Part shown: one piece after another, positions 1 to 5,985 of the stretch | Layout of the letters: every line of letters begins with the position of its first letter | Numbering within the stretch: the first letter of the stretch is position 1 | NCBI GenBank assembly: GCA_045587065.1 | Contig: JAZNBQ010000015.1 | Span: forward strand, 1 to 22,380 | DNA: 22,380 bases | Direction: 5' to 3' | Source of the DNA: SFWF01 sp045587065 | Lineage (GTDB): Bacteria > Bacillota > Clostridia > Oscillospirales > Acutalibacteraceae | Made by a program: the position numbers and the translations under genes | The notes under the pieces: generated by a model | The model's input: the letters and a program-made list of their open reading frames with translations, nothing else | What the model was told of the DNA's origin: nothing | Database searches by the model: none

Positions 1-114
1 TTCTCTTAATCTTGTCCTTAATTTACTTTGATTCTCATCAAAATTGTCGGGTCCAATTTTTCTTAGTCGTTGTTTAATTTTCAAGGTCCATCTCGCGCCC
101 CTTTTTTAAGGCGC
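1..114 (-). other. probable rRNA operon leader (5' end of transcript; 16S itself off-window)
   Basis: The minus strand here reads GGACCTTGAAAATTAAACA (about 71-89), which resembles the TTGAAAA(C/T)TAAACA-type segment found in Firmicute rRNA leaders just before 16S. It lies below a strong promoter (121-149). It contains small hairpins: GCGCC/GGCGC (95-99 with 110-114), AAAATTG/CAATTTT (40-46 with 54-60) and TTTGAT/ATCAAA (27-32 with 37-42). I found no convincing ORF with a ribosome binding site in it. The identification is a motif resemblance from memory; no mature rRNA base is in the window, so this could be another structured leader. Confidence 0.5.
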
Positions 115-120
115 TTGATT

Positions 121-149
121 ATATTACCATATACCCACTGCATTGTCAA
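121..149 (-). promoter_or_regulatory. sigma-A type promoter
   Basis: Minus-strand TTGACA (144-149), a 17-nt spacer and TAATAT (121-126) form a near-consensus vegetative promoter directed to the left, with a start near 114. It drives the structured leader at 1-114, probably an rRNA operon. The region upstream of the -35 is very A/T-rich, as expected of an UP element. Confidence 0.75.
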
Positions 150-180
150 GAACTTTTTTAAACTTTTTTTAAAAAATTTT

Positions 181-215
181 AAAACCCCAATATTTGCACT
201 AAATATCGGGGTTTT
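181..215 (-). terminator. terminator after sigF
   Basis: Arms 181-195 and 201-215 pair over 15 positions with a single A-C mismatch and a 5-nt loop; the stem contains CCCC/GGGG flanked by A and T runs. On the minus strand the stem ends in TTTT and is followed by A/T-rich sequence. It lies 24 bases below the sigF stop and separates the sporulation operon from the promoter at 121-149. It could work in both directions. Confidence 0.75.
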
Positions 216-238
216 TATAACAGTTTTTATTGATTTTG

Positions 239-895
239 CTAATACTCTATATACTTTTTAAGTTTTTGCAAAGCCTTTTGTTCTTTTCTTGATACCTGGA
301 CCTGAGAAATATTTAGAAGCTTTGCCGTTTCGGTTTGAGTTTTTTCTGCCAAGAATCTGAGTTTTATTATTTTTTGTTCTTCTAAATTAAGTCTTTGGAT
401 TCCTTTTTCAATATCAAGTTTTCCTATAATTTCTTTCTCGTAACTTTCTGTAGGCAACTCTATCTCTCCTATTCCGTTTTCATCCTCGTAGGTAAGGGAC
501 AACACTTGATGAGATGAGCAGATGGCTTCGGAAATTTCTTCAGGCGTTGAGTTTAATCTTTGTGCCAACTCTTCTATGGTTGGCTCTTTGCCGTTTTCTC
601 TTTCAAATCGTTCCTTTTCCCTGCCTATTTTCATAGATAACTCTTTTAAACTTCGCGAAACCTTTATTGTGCCTCCATCTCTGAAAAGCCGTTTGATTTC
701 TCCTAATATCACAGGAACGGCATAGGTTGAAAACTTCAGTCCTCTTTCACTGTCAAAGCCATCTGCCGCTTTGACAAGTCCTACGCAGCCTGCCTGAAAC
801 ATATCGTCATATTCCAGACCTCGATTTGTAAAATGCTTAAGACAGGAATGAACCAATTTTATATTGTTTTCAATCAGCGCCGACCTTTCAGACAT
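239..895 (-). CDS. sigF: RNA polymerase sporulation sigma factor SigF
   Basis: This 218-residue protein is a sigma-70 family factor of the sporulation/stress group. The region 2 segment runs from about residue 28 to 85 and includes the FSTYAVPVILGEIKR stretch (55-69), part of the core-binding and -10 recognition block. The C-terminal helix-turn-helix (about 185-215, QTETAKLLNISQVQVSR) is region 4.2, which contacts the -35. The length is typical. SigF directs the first forespore-specific transcription after asymmetric division and is held inactive by SpoIIAB. It is the last gene of the spoIIA operon: its ATG overlaps the end of spoIIAB by 8 bases, giving translational coupling, and only a weak GAGAG-like ribosome site precedes it. 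SigG is a close relative, but the spoIIAA-spoIIAB context fixes SigF. Confidence 0.95.
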   Translation of the reverse strand: MSERSALIENNIKLVHSCLKHFTNRGLEYDDMFQAGCVGLVKAADGFDSERGLKFSTYAVPVILGEIKRLFRDGGTIKVSRSLKELSMKIGREKERFERENGKEPTIEELAQRLNSTPEEISEAICSSHQVLSLTYEDENGIGEIELPTESYEKEIIGKLDIEKGIQRLNLEEQKIIKLRFLAEKTQTETAKLLNISQVQVSRKEQKALQKLKKYIEY

Positions 896-1325
896 TTTCT
901 CTCACGCTTATTTTCTTGACCATTGTAATGGTAGTTCCTTTTCCTACAACGGAACGCACCTTAAGATTATCTGTAAAGCTTTCCATAACTGCAAAGCCCA
1001 GCCCTGCTCTTTCTCCGCCTGCAGTTGTGAAAAGCGGTTCCATCGCCTGCTTTATATCGGCAATTCCACAACCTTTATCTCGTATTTTTATTTTGAAGGT
1101 TTTTTCAGGCAGTATCTGACAGCTTATGTATATATCTCCGATGGTGTCGGCATATGCGTGGACTATGCAGTTGGTTACCGCTTCGGAAACGGCGGTTTTT
1201 ATATCTGAAATTTCTTCCACCGTTGGGTCAAGCTGAGAAGCAAACGCCGCCACTGCAACTCGTGCAAACGCCTCGTTGGTGGAACGAGATGGAATTTTAA
1301 GAGAAAAAGTATTAAGACTTTTCAT
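888..1325 (-). CDS. spoIIAB: anti-sigma F factor / serine kinase SpoIIAB
   Basis: This 145-residue GHKL-type ATPase kinase has the usual SpoIIAB length. The N-box AVSEAVTNCIVHAY spans 45-58 (E48 and N52 are the expected catalytic and Mg-binding residues). The G1 box DKGCGI is at 83-88 and the G2 region GERAGLGFAVME at 104-115. By family, it binds and inhibits SigF with ATP and phosphorylates SpoIIAA; dephosphorylated SpoIIAA then pulls it off SigF. The ATG overlaps the TAA of spoIIAA by one base (TAATG) and has an AAGGAG site 7 bases upstream. Its end overlaps sigF. The tight order spoIIAA-spoIIAB-sigF is the classical arrangement and keeps the partners in proportion. Confidence 0.95.
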   Translation of the reverse strand: MKSLNTFSLKIPSRSTNEAFARVAVAAFASQLDPTVEEISDIKTAVSEAVTNCIVHAYADTIGDIYISCQILPEKTFKIKIRDKGCGIADIKQAMEPLFTTAGGERAGLGFAVMESFTDNLKVRSVVGKGTTITMVKKISVRENV

Positions 1326-1642
1326 TAGTTTACTCCTTTATCTATTTTTGCAAGTTTTTCTATTCCTGCAAGTTTCATTACCTTATATATATTAGGTGGC
1401 AGATTTGTAAGGCTTAATTTTGCTCCGCTTTTTTGCAGATTTCTATAACGCCCCATAACAAGTCCTATACCTGAGCTATCCATAAAGGTTACTCTGTCAA
1501 AATCTAAAATTAAGAGGGTTGGCATATTAAACTCCACCGCCTCATCTATCTGGTTTCTTACAGTTTTGGCGGCGTGGTGGTCAAGTTCTCCCTCGAGATA
1601 CACTGTTAAAACCTCTCCTACCGAACTAAAATTTACAGGCAT
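1325..1642 (-). CDS. spoIIAA: anti-anti-sigma factor SpoIIAA (STAS domain)
   Basis: This 105-residue protein is a single STAS domain. The motif FMDSSGIGLVMG (53-64) carries the serine (S57, second Ser of DSSG) that SpoIIAB phosphorylates in the family. Dephosphorylated SpoIIAA (by SpoIIE, not in this window) binds SpoIIAB and frees SigF in the forespore. It is the first gene of the operon. The ATG has a strong GGAGG site (1649-1653) with 6-base spacing. That site is one base from the T-run of a perfect 16-bp hairpin (1662-1704), so any transcript from upstream must cross the hairpin. I could not find a convincing SigH-type promoter. Confidence 0.95.
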   Translation of the reverse strand: MPVNFSSVGEVLTVYLEGELDHHAAKTVRNQIDEAVEFNMPTLLILDFDRVTFMDSSGIGLVMGRYRNLQKSGAKLSLTNLPPNIYKVMKLAGIEKLAKIDKGVN

Positions 1643-1654
1643 TTGGCACCTCCG

Positions 1655-1704
1655 AAAAAAATTAAGGACAAGCCTTTTTAATTAGTATAAAGGCTTGTCC
1701 TTAA
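1655..1704 (-). terminator. strong intrinsic terminator after folC, abutting the spoIIAA ribosome site
   Basis: TTAAGGACAAGCCTTT (1662-1677) and its perfect complement (1689-1704) form a 16-bp stem with an 11-nt loop. On the minus strand it is followed by seven T (1661 down to 1655). It is canonical for leftward transcripts and has no T-run on the plus strand. It sits 30 bases after the folC stop and one base before the GGAGG of spoIIAA, so it either ends folC transcription or acts as an attenuator in the spoIIA leader. Confidence 0.85.
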
Positions 1705-1733
1705 AATATATGTCATATTAGGTTGTCGAATTT

Positions 1734-2960
1734 TTATTTAAAATAAGAGATAAGGTCGTCCCTTAGTCCTCCTGCCAGATACAGTGAGCCGAAAACAAAA
1801 AGCGGAGCATTTTCTTTAGAGGCTTCTTTTATAGCCTCTTTATAATTTTCTGCTGATTTAACCTCTTTACAATATTTTTCTGCAAGTGTTTTTAAATCTT
1901 CTGCAGACATAGTACGTTTATTTTCTTTAACAGTTACAGTTATAACCTTTTTTACAAAGGGCAAAGTAACTTTAAGAAAACTGTCGCAATCTTTATCCGC
2001 CATCATACCAATAATAGCCACTGAATCTTTATGCTTTTCTAAAAATCCCTTTAGCGCCATACCGCCGTTAAGGTTGTGGGCGCCGTCTAACACTACCAAA
2101 GGTTTTTTAGATATAATTTCAAGTCGCGCAGGAATTGTTGCCTCTTCTATGCCCTTTGAAATAATTTCCTGTGGCAGACTTATTCCTGCTGCTTTTACCG
2201 TTTCTATAACGGTAAGGGCGTTATAGATTTGATGTTCACCGCAAAGAGTGGTTTTATATTCATGGTCTTTATATGCAAAATGATTGCCAAAATCCCGATC
2301 ATTTATAATTTTAAGGTCTTGTATATCAGGCACAACAAACTTTTCGGAATATGATTTTATAGTTTCCCTAGCCTCTGCTTCCTGCAAAGGATAACAAATG
2401 GTTGGGCTTCCCTTTTTTATAATACCGCATTTTTCCATTGCAATCTCACTCAAGGTGTTTCCCAGATAATCGGTATGGTCAAAATCGATTCTTGTTATTA
2501 CTGACGCCAAATTACTCTTTATAACGTTGGTGGCGTCAAATCTTCCCCCAAGCCCTGTTTCAAGAATTACAATATCGCATTTGTTCATTTTAAAGTAAAG
2601 CATAGCAAGGGCGGTTATAAACTCAAACTCGGTAACCGTTATTCCTGTGTCTTTTACTTTCTGTGTAAGCTTTGCTAAAGCCTCTTTTTCTATATATTCT
2701 CCGTTTATTTGTATTCTTTCTCTAAAGTCAACAACAAAGGGAGAAGTATAAAGGCCTGTCTTAAGTCCGGCTTTTGCATATATAGTGGAAAGCATTGTGC
2801 AGACAGAACCTTTTCCGTTGGTGCCTGCAACGTGGATGAACCTTAATTCATCTTGTGGATTACCCAAGGCATTCAGCAAAGCGGTTATTCTCTCAAGTCC
2901 GGGTTTTGAACCGAAAACTAAAAGAGAATGTATGTATTTTAGTGCTTCATTATAATTCAT
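1734..2960 (-). CDS. folC: bifunctional folylpolyglutamate / dihydrofolate synthase FolC
   Basis: This 408-residue cytoplasmic ligase belongs to the Mur-ligase/FolC family. By family it adds glutamate to folates and, in many bacteria, also makes dihydrofolate from dihydropteroate and glutamate. The P-loop GTNGKGS is at 46-52. It is followed by the YTSPFVVDFRERI segment (71-83), typical of FolC. A central ETGLGGRFDATN motif contributes to the active site, and the C-terminal domain contains LDGAHN (about 290). The length is normal. The ATG is preceded by a modest AAAGGA site. It is downstream of valS, a common pairing in Firmicutes, but here a small opposite-strand ORF and a hairpin lie between them. 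Whether FolC is mono- or bifunctional cannot be decided from sequence. Confidence 0.93.
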   Translation of the reverse strand: MNYNEALKYIHSLLVFGSKPGLERITALLNALGNPQDELRFIHVAGTNGKGSVCTMLSTIYAKAGLKTGLYTSPFVVDFRERIQINGEYIEKEALAKLTQKVKDTGITVTEFEFITALAMLYFKMNKCDIVILETGLGGRFDATNVIKSNLASVITRIDFDHTDYLGNTLSEIAMEKCGIIKKGSPTICYPLQEAEARETIKSYSEKFVVPDIQDLKIINDRDFGNHFAYKDHEYKTTLCGEHQIYNALTVIETVKAAGISLPQEIISKGIEEATIPARLEIISKKPLVVLDGAHNLNGGMALKGFLEKHKDSVAIIGMMADKDCDSFLKVTLPFVKKVITVTVKENKRTMSAEDLKTLAEKYCKEVKSAENYKEAIKEASKENAPLFVFGSLYLAGGLRDDLISYFK

Positions 2961-3019
2961 AAAAAATTCCTTTAATATATTATTTGTTTTTTTGGAAAAA
3001 TAATATTGAGGTGGTAAAA

Positions 3020-3154
3020 ATGGAAGATAAAAAAATCCCTTTTAAAGAAAATCCGGAAGAGGAAAAACCCTTATTCCCTGAAATATATATGGAAAAAGAA
3101 GACGAGGAAAACAAGGATTTTAACCTAAAATATTCAAATCGTATGCTTTTTTAA
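3020..3154 (+). CDS. small acidic protein of unknown function (44 aa)
   Basis: This 44-codon ORF starts at an ATG with a good GAGGTGG ribosome site 5 bases upstream and ends in TAA. The product is hydrophilic and strongly charged, rich in Glu, Asp and Lys, with no signal peptide, membrane segment or motif I recognise. It is the only supportable plus-strand gene, divergent from folC and convergent with valS. Its last codons form the left arm of the hairpin at 3135-3169, which is followed by T-rich sequence on the plus strand and would terminate its own mRNA. I could not find a clear promoter. The ribosome site and matching terminator argue that it is real; the small size means chance cannot be excluded. 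Confidence 0.5.
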   Translation: MEDKKIPFKENPEEEKPLFPEIYMEKEDEENKDFNLKYSNRMLF

Positions 3155-3169
3155 AAAGCATACGATTTG
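3135..3169. terminator. bidirectional terminator between small ORF and valS
   Basis: The arms 3135-3151 and 3153-3169 are perfect complements (core CAAATCGTATGC with its complement, joined through a T-run and an A-run that give the loop). On the plus strand it is followed by GTTTTATTT, a usable U-tract for the small ORF. On the minus strand it begins 3 bases after the valS stop and is followed by AATATTTT, a weaker tract. Confidence 0.75.
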
Positions 3170-3172
3170 GTT

Positions 3173-5800
3173 TTATTTGCTTAATTTTGCAATACTGTCC
3201 TCTAAAAGAGCAATGCGGTCAAGTGTTTTTGCAAGAAGGTCTCTTTGCTTTTCAACAACTGCTTGAGGTGCTTTTGCTACAAAACCCTGATTATTTAATT
3301 TGCTCTCGTAGAAGTTTTTGTCTTTTAAAGCGGCTTCCATTTCCTTTTCCAAACGTGCGCGCTCTGCTTCAAAGTCTACAAGCTCATTCATTGGCATATA
3401 TACTGTAGCAGAGTCGGTAACAACGCGAATAGCATCTTCCAGGCCTTCTGCCTCGGTATTAGAAACGGTAACCTCTGAGGCGGAAGCCAATTTACATACG
3501 TAAGGAATTCCGCTTTTGAAGCTTTCTTCAAAGTTGGTTACAATATAAACCTTTGCCTTGCGGGAAGGTGGAACGTTCATTTCGCTACGGCGGTTTCTTA
3601 TTGCTCTTATAACCTCCATAACCTTCTCAAACTCTTCCTCTTCTCCCTTGAAGGAAAGTTCTTCAGTATAAACAGGCCAATCAGATACCATAATAGCTTC
3701 TCCGCTATGTGGTAAAGACTGCCAGATTTCCTCTGTTATGAAAGGCATAAACGGATGAAGAAGTTTCAGTACGCCTGTAAAGACGTAAAGAAGTACTCCT
3801 CTTGCAACGTCTGCATGCGCTTTTTCCATAGAAAGACGTGATTTTGCAATTTCGATATACCAGTCACAGAAAATGTCCCAGATAAAGTCATAAAGCTTTG
3901 ATACTGCAAGGCCCAACTCGAACTTATCGAGATTTTCTGTTACCTCTTGTACCAAGGTGTTGAATTTAGAAAGAACCCATTTATCCTCTATTGCAAGATT
4001 TGCAGATAGTGGAATTTCCTCAGATGATTCTAAATTCATTCTGATAAATCTTGCTGCATTCCAAATCTTGTTTGCAAAGTTACGGCTTGCCTCAACTCTT
4101 TCAGGCTTGTATCTCATATCATTTCCCGGGCTGTTACCAGTAGCCAGAGTAAATCTTAAAGCATCGGCACCATATTTTTCAATTTCTACAAGTGGGTCGA
4201 TTCCGTTGCCTAAAGATTTAGACATTTTAACGCCGTTAGCATCACGAACAATACCGTGGAATAAAACGGTTTTGAAAGGAACTGTATCGGTATACTCAAG
4301 ACCTGAGAAAATCATTCTTGCAACCCAGAAGAAGATAATATCGTAACCTGTAACCAACGTATCGGTAGGATAGAAATATTTAAGGTCGATATTTTCTTCA
4401 GGCCAACCAAGTGTTGAGAATGGCCAAAGAGCAGAAGAGAACCAAGTGTCAAGAGTATCTTCGTCCTGTTTTAATTTCTTGCTTTGACATTTTGGGCAAG
4501 ATTCAGGGTCGGTACGGCTAACGATAATCTCGCCGCAATCCTCACAGTACCACGCAGGAATTCTGTGACCCCACCAAAGCTGACGCGAAATACACCAGTC
4601 TTTAATGTTTTCCATCCAGTTAAAGTAAATCTTCTCAAGACGGGACGGAATAAACTTAATGTCTCCGTTTTTCACAGATTCTACTGCAGGTTTTGCAAGT
4701 GGTTCCATCTTAACAAACCACTGCTTTGAAATTCTGGGTTCTACAACAGAATTACAACGATAGCAAGAACCAACGTTGTGTTTTAAAGGCTCGGTTTTAA
4801 CAAGAGCGCCACATTCAGCCAAGTCTGTAACCATCTGCTTTCTTGCTTCATAGCGGTCAAGGCCTTCATATTTTCCGCCAAGCTCGTTAATTTTAGCATC
4901 ATCGGTCATAACGTTTATGACAGGTAGGTTATGACGAAGACCAACCTCAAAGTCGTTGGGGTCGTGAGCAGGTGTAATCTTAACAACGCCTGTACCAAAA
5001 TCCATTTCTACGTAAGAGTCGGCAATAACAGGAATTTCTCTGTTAACTAAAGGAAGAATTACCTTTTTGCCTACCAAATGCTTATATCTTTCATCGTCAG
5101 GATGAACGGCAACTGCAGTATCTCCAAGCAAGGTTTCAGGACGGGTTGTTGCCAATTGCAAATACTCGTCACTATCACTTACCTTATAGCGCAAGTGCCA
5201 GAAGTTGCCTTCGCTTTCATTATACACAACCTCTGCATCAGATATAGAGGTAAGACAATGTGGGCACCAGTTGATAATACGCTCACCGCGATAGATAAGC
5301 CCTTTATTGTAAAGTCTTACAAAGACTTCTCTTACAGCGTTGGAGCATCCTTCATCAAGAGTAAATCTTTCTCTTTCCCAGTCGCAAGAAGCACCAAGCT
5401 TTTTAAGCTGACTAATAATGGTGCCGCCGTACTTTTCTTTCCACTCCCAAGCACGTTCCAAAAACTTTTCTCTTCCGATATCTTCCTTGGTAAGACCTTC
5501 TTTTTTCATTGCCTCAACGATTTTTGCCTCGGTGGCAATAGAAGCATGGTCGGTACCCGGAAGCCACAAAGCAGCTCTGCCCTGCATTCTTCTGTAACGA
5601 ATGAGAATGTCCTGCAAGGTTTCATCAAGGGCGTGGCCCATATGAAGTTGTCCTGTAATATTTGGTGGAGGTATAACTATGGTGTAAGGTTCTTTATTTA
5701 CGTCAACCTCTGCATGAAAATAGTTACCGTCAAGCCAGAATTTATATATTCTGTCTTCAACTTCCCCCGGTTCGTAAGTTTTTGCTAATTCTTCAGCCAA
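3173..5800 (-). CDS. valS: valyl-tRNA synthetase ValS
   Basis: This class I aminoacyl-tRNA synthetase of about 875 residues charges tRNA-Val in the cytoplasm. From the TTG start the HIGH-type motif HMGH is at 53-56. A CP1 editing domain follows, with TTRPETLLGD (about 218-227). CxxC pairs lie at about 419-438, and KMSKS is at 525-529. An anticodon-binding domain and a C-terminal coiled coil (about 810-875), typical of ValRS, complete it. I prefer the TTG at 5798-5800: it has a GGAGTGAT site with GGAG 8 bases upstream. The in-frame GTG at 5807-5809 overlaps that site and has none of its own. A consensus promoter (5832-5860) gives a very short leader, with no room for a T-box. Confidence 0.96.
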   Translation of the reverse strand: MAEELAKTYEPGEVEDRIYKFWLDGNYFHAEVDVNKEPYTIVIPPPNITGQLHMGHALDETLQDILIRYRRMQGRAALWLPGTDHASIATEAKIVEAMKKEGLTKEDIGREKFLERAWEWKEKYGGTIISQLKKLGASCDWERERFTLDEGCSNAVREVFVRLYNKGLIYRGERIINWCPHCLTSISDAEVVYNESEGNFWHLRYKVSDSDEYLQLATTRPETLLGDTAVAVHPDDERYKHLVGKKVILPLVNREIPVIADSYVEMDFGTGVVKITPAHDPNDFEVGLRHNLPVINVMTDDAKINELGGKYEGLDRYEARKQMVTDLAECGALVKTEPLKHNVGSCYRCNSVVEPRISKQWFVKMEPLAKPAVESVKNGDIKFIPSRLEKIYFNWMENIKDWCISRQLWWGHRIPAWYCEDCGEIIVSRTDPESCPKCQSKKLKQDEDTLDTWFSSALWPFSTLGWPEENIDLKYFYPTDTLVTGYDIIFFWVARMIFSGLEYTDTVPFKTVLFHGIVRDANGVKMSKSLGNGIDPLVEIEKYGADALRFTLATGNSPGNDMRYKPERVEASRNFANKIWNAARFIRMNLESSEEIPLSANLAIEDKWVLSKFNTLVQEVTENLDKFELGLAVSKLYDFIWDIFCDWYIEIAKSRLSMEKAHADVARGVLLYVFTGVLKLLHPFMPFITEEIWQSLPHSGEAIMVSDWPVYTEELSFKGEEEEFEKVMEVIRAIRNRRSEMNVPPSRKAKVYIVTNFEESFKSGIPYVCKLASASEVTVSNTEAEGLEDAIRVVTDSATVYMPMNELVDFEAERARLEKEMEAALKDKNFYESKLNNQGFVAKAPQAVVEKQRDLLAKTLDRIALLEDSIAKLSK

Positions 5801-5831
5801 TTTAATCACTCCAAAAGTAAATACAACACAT

Positions 5832-5860
5832 ATAATAAGGCATTTTGTTTACTTTGTCAA
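5832..5860 (-). promoter_or_regulatory. sigma-A promoter of valS
   Basis: Minus-strand TTGACA (5855-5860), a 17-nt spacer and TATTAT (5832-5837) lie just upstream of valS. The predicted start near 5825 leaves a leader of about 25 nt before the TTG start, so valS is unlikely to be controlled by a T-box in this transcript. Confidence 0.8.
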
Positions 5861-5904
5861 ATAATTCCTTTTATAATAGTGTTTTTACGTGGCATATTAG
5901 TTTT

Positions 5905-5976
5905 GTCGGCTAAGTTATTTTTCCTGCGTTTGCGCCGACTTGCCGCCTAAATTCTAGTAACATAGAGTTTAGGCGG
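5905..5976. terminator. two hairpins below the parC-like gene; probable terminator region
   Basis: The stronger stem pairs 5943-5955 with 5964-5976 (13 bp with one G-T pair, 8-nt loop, core CCGCCTAAA/TTTAGGCGG). A second stem, GTCGGC/GCCGAC (5905-5910 with 5934-5939), has a long loop. The parC-like gene ends at 5986 on the minus strand, but no T-run follows either stem in that direction. On the plus strand the strong stem is followed by TTTGCTATTTT, which fits better with rightward termination. Confidence 0.5.
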
Positions 5977-5985
5977 TTTGCTATT

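Noticed and set aside
70..261. A 63-codon plus-strand ORF at the left edge
   Set aside because: It crosses the promoter, leader hairpins and the sigF terminator, and has no ribosome site.
1643..1733. A SigH-type promoter for the spoIIA operon
   Set aside because: An AGGA-like element is present, but no GAAT-type -10 is found at the right distance, so I did not annotate one.
5078..5788. A 236-codon plus-strand ORF
   Set aside because: It lies entirely antisense to the well-conserved catalytic and editing part of valS and has no protein features of its own. It is a shadow of codon bias.
5801..5985. T-box leader upstream of valS
   Set aside because: No T-box motif is seen, and the consensus promoter leaves only about 25 nt of leader, too short for one.
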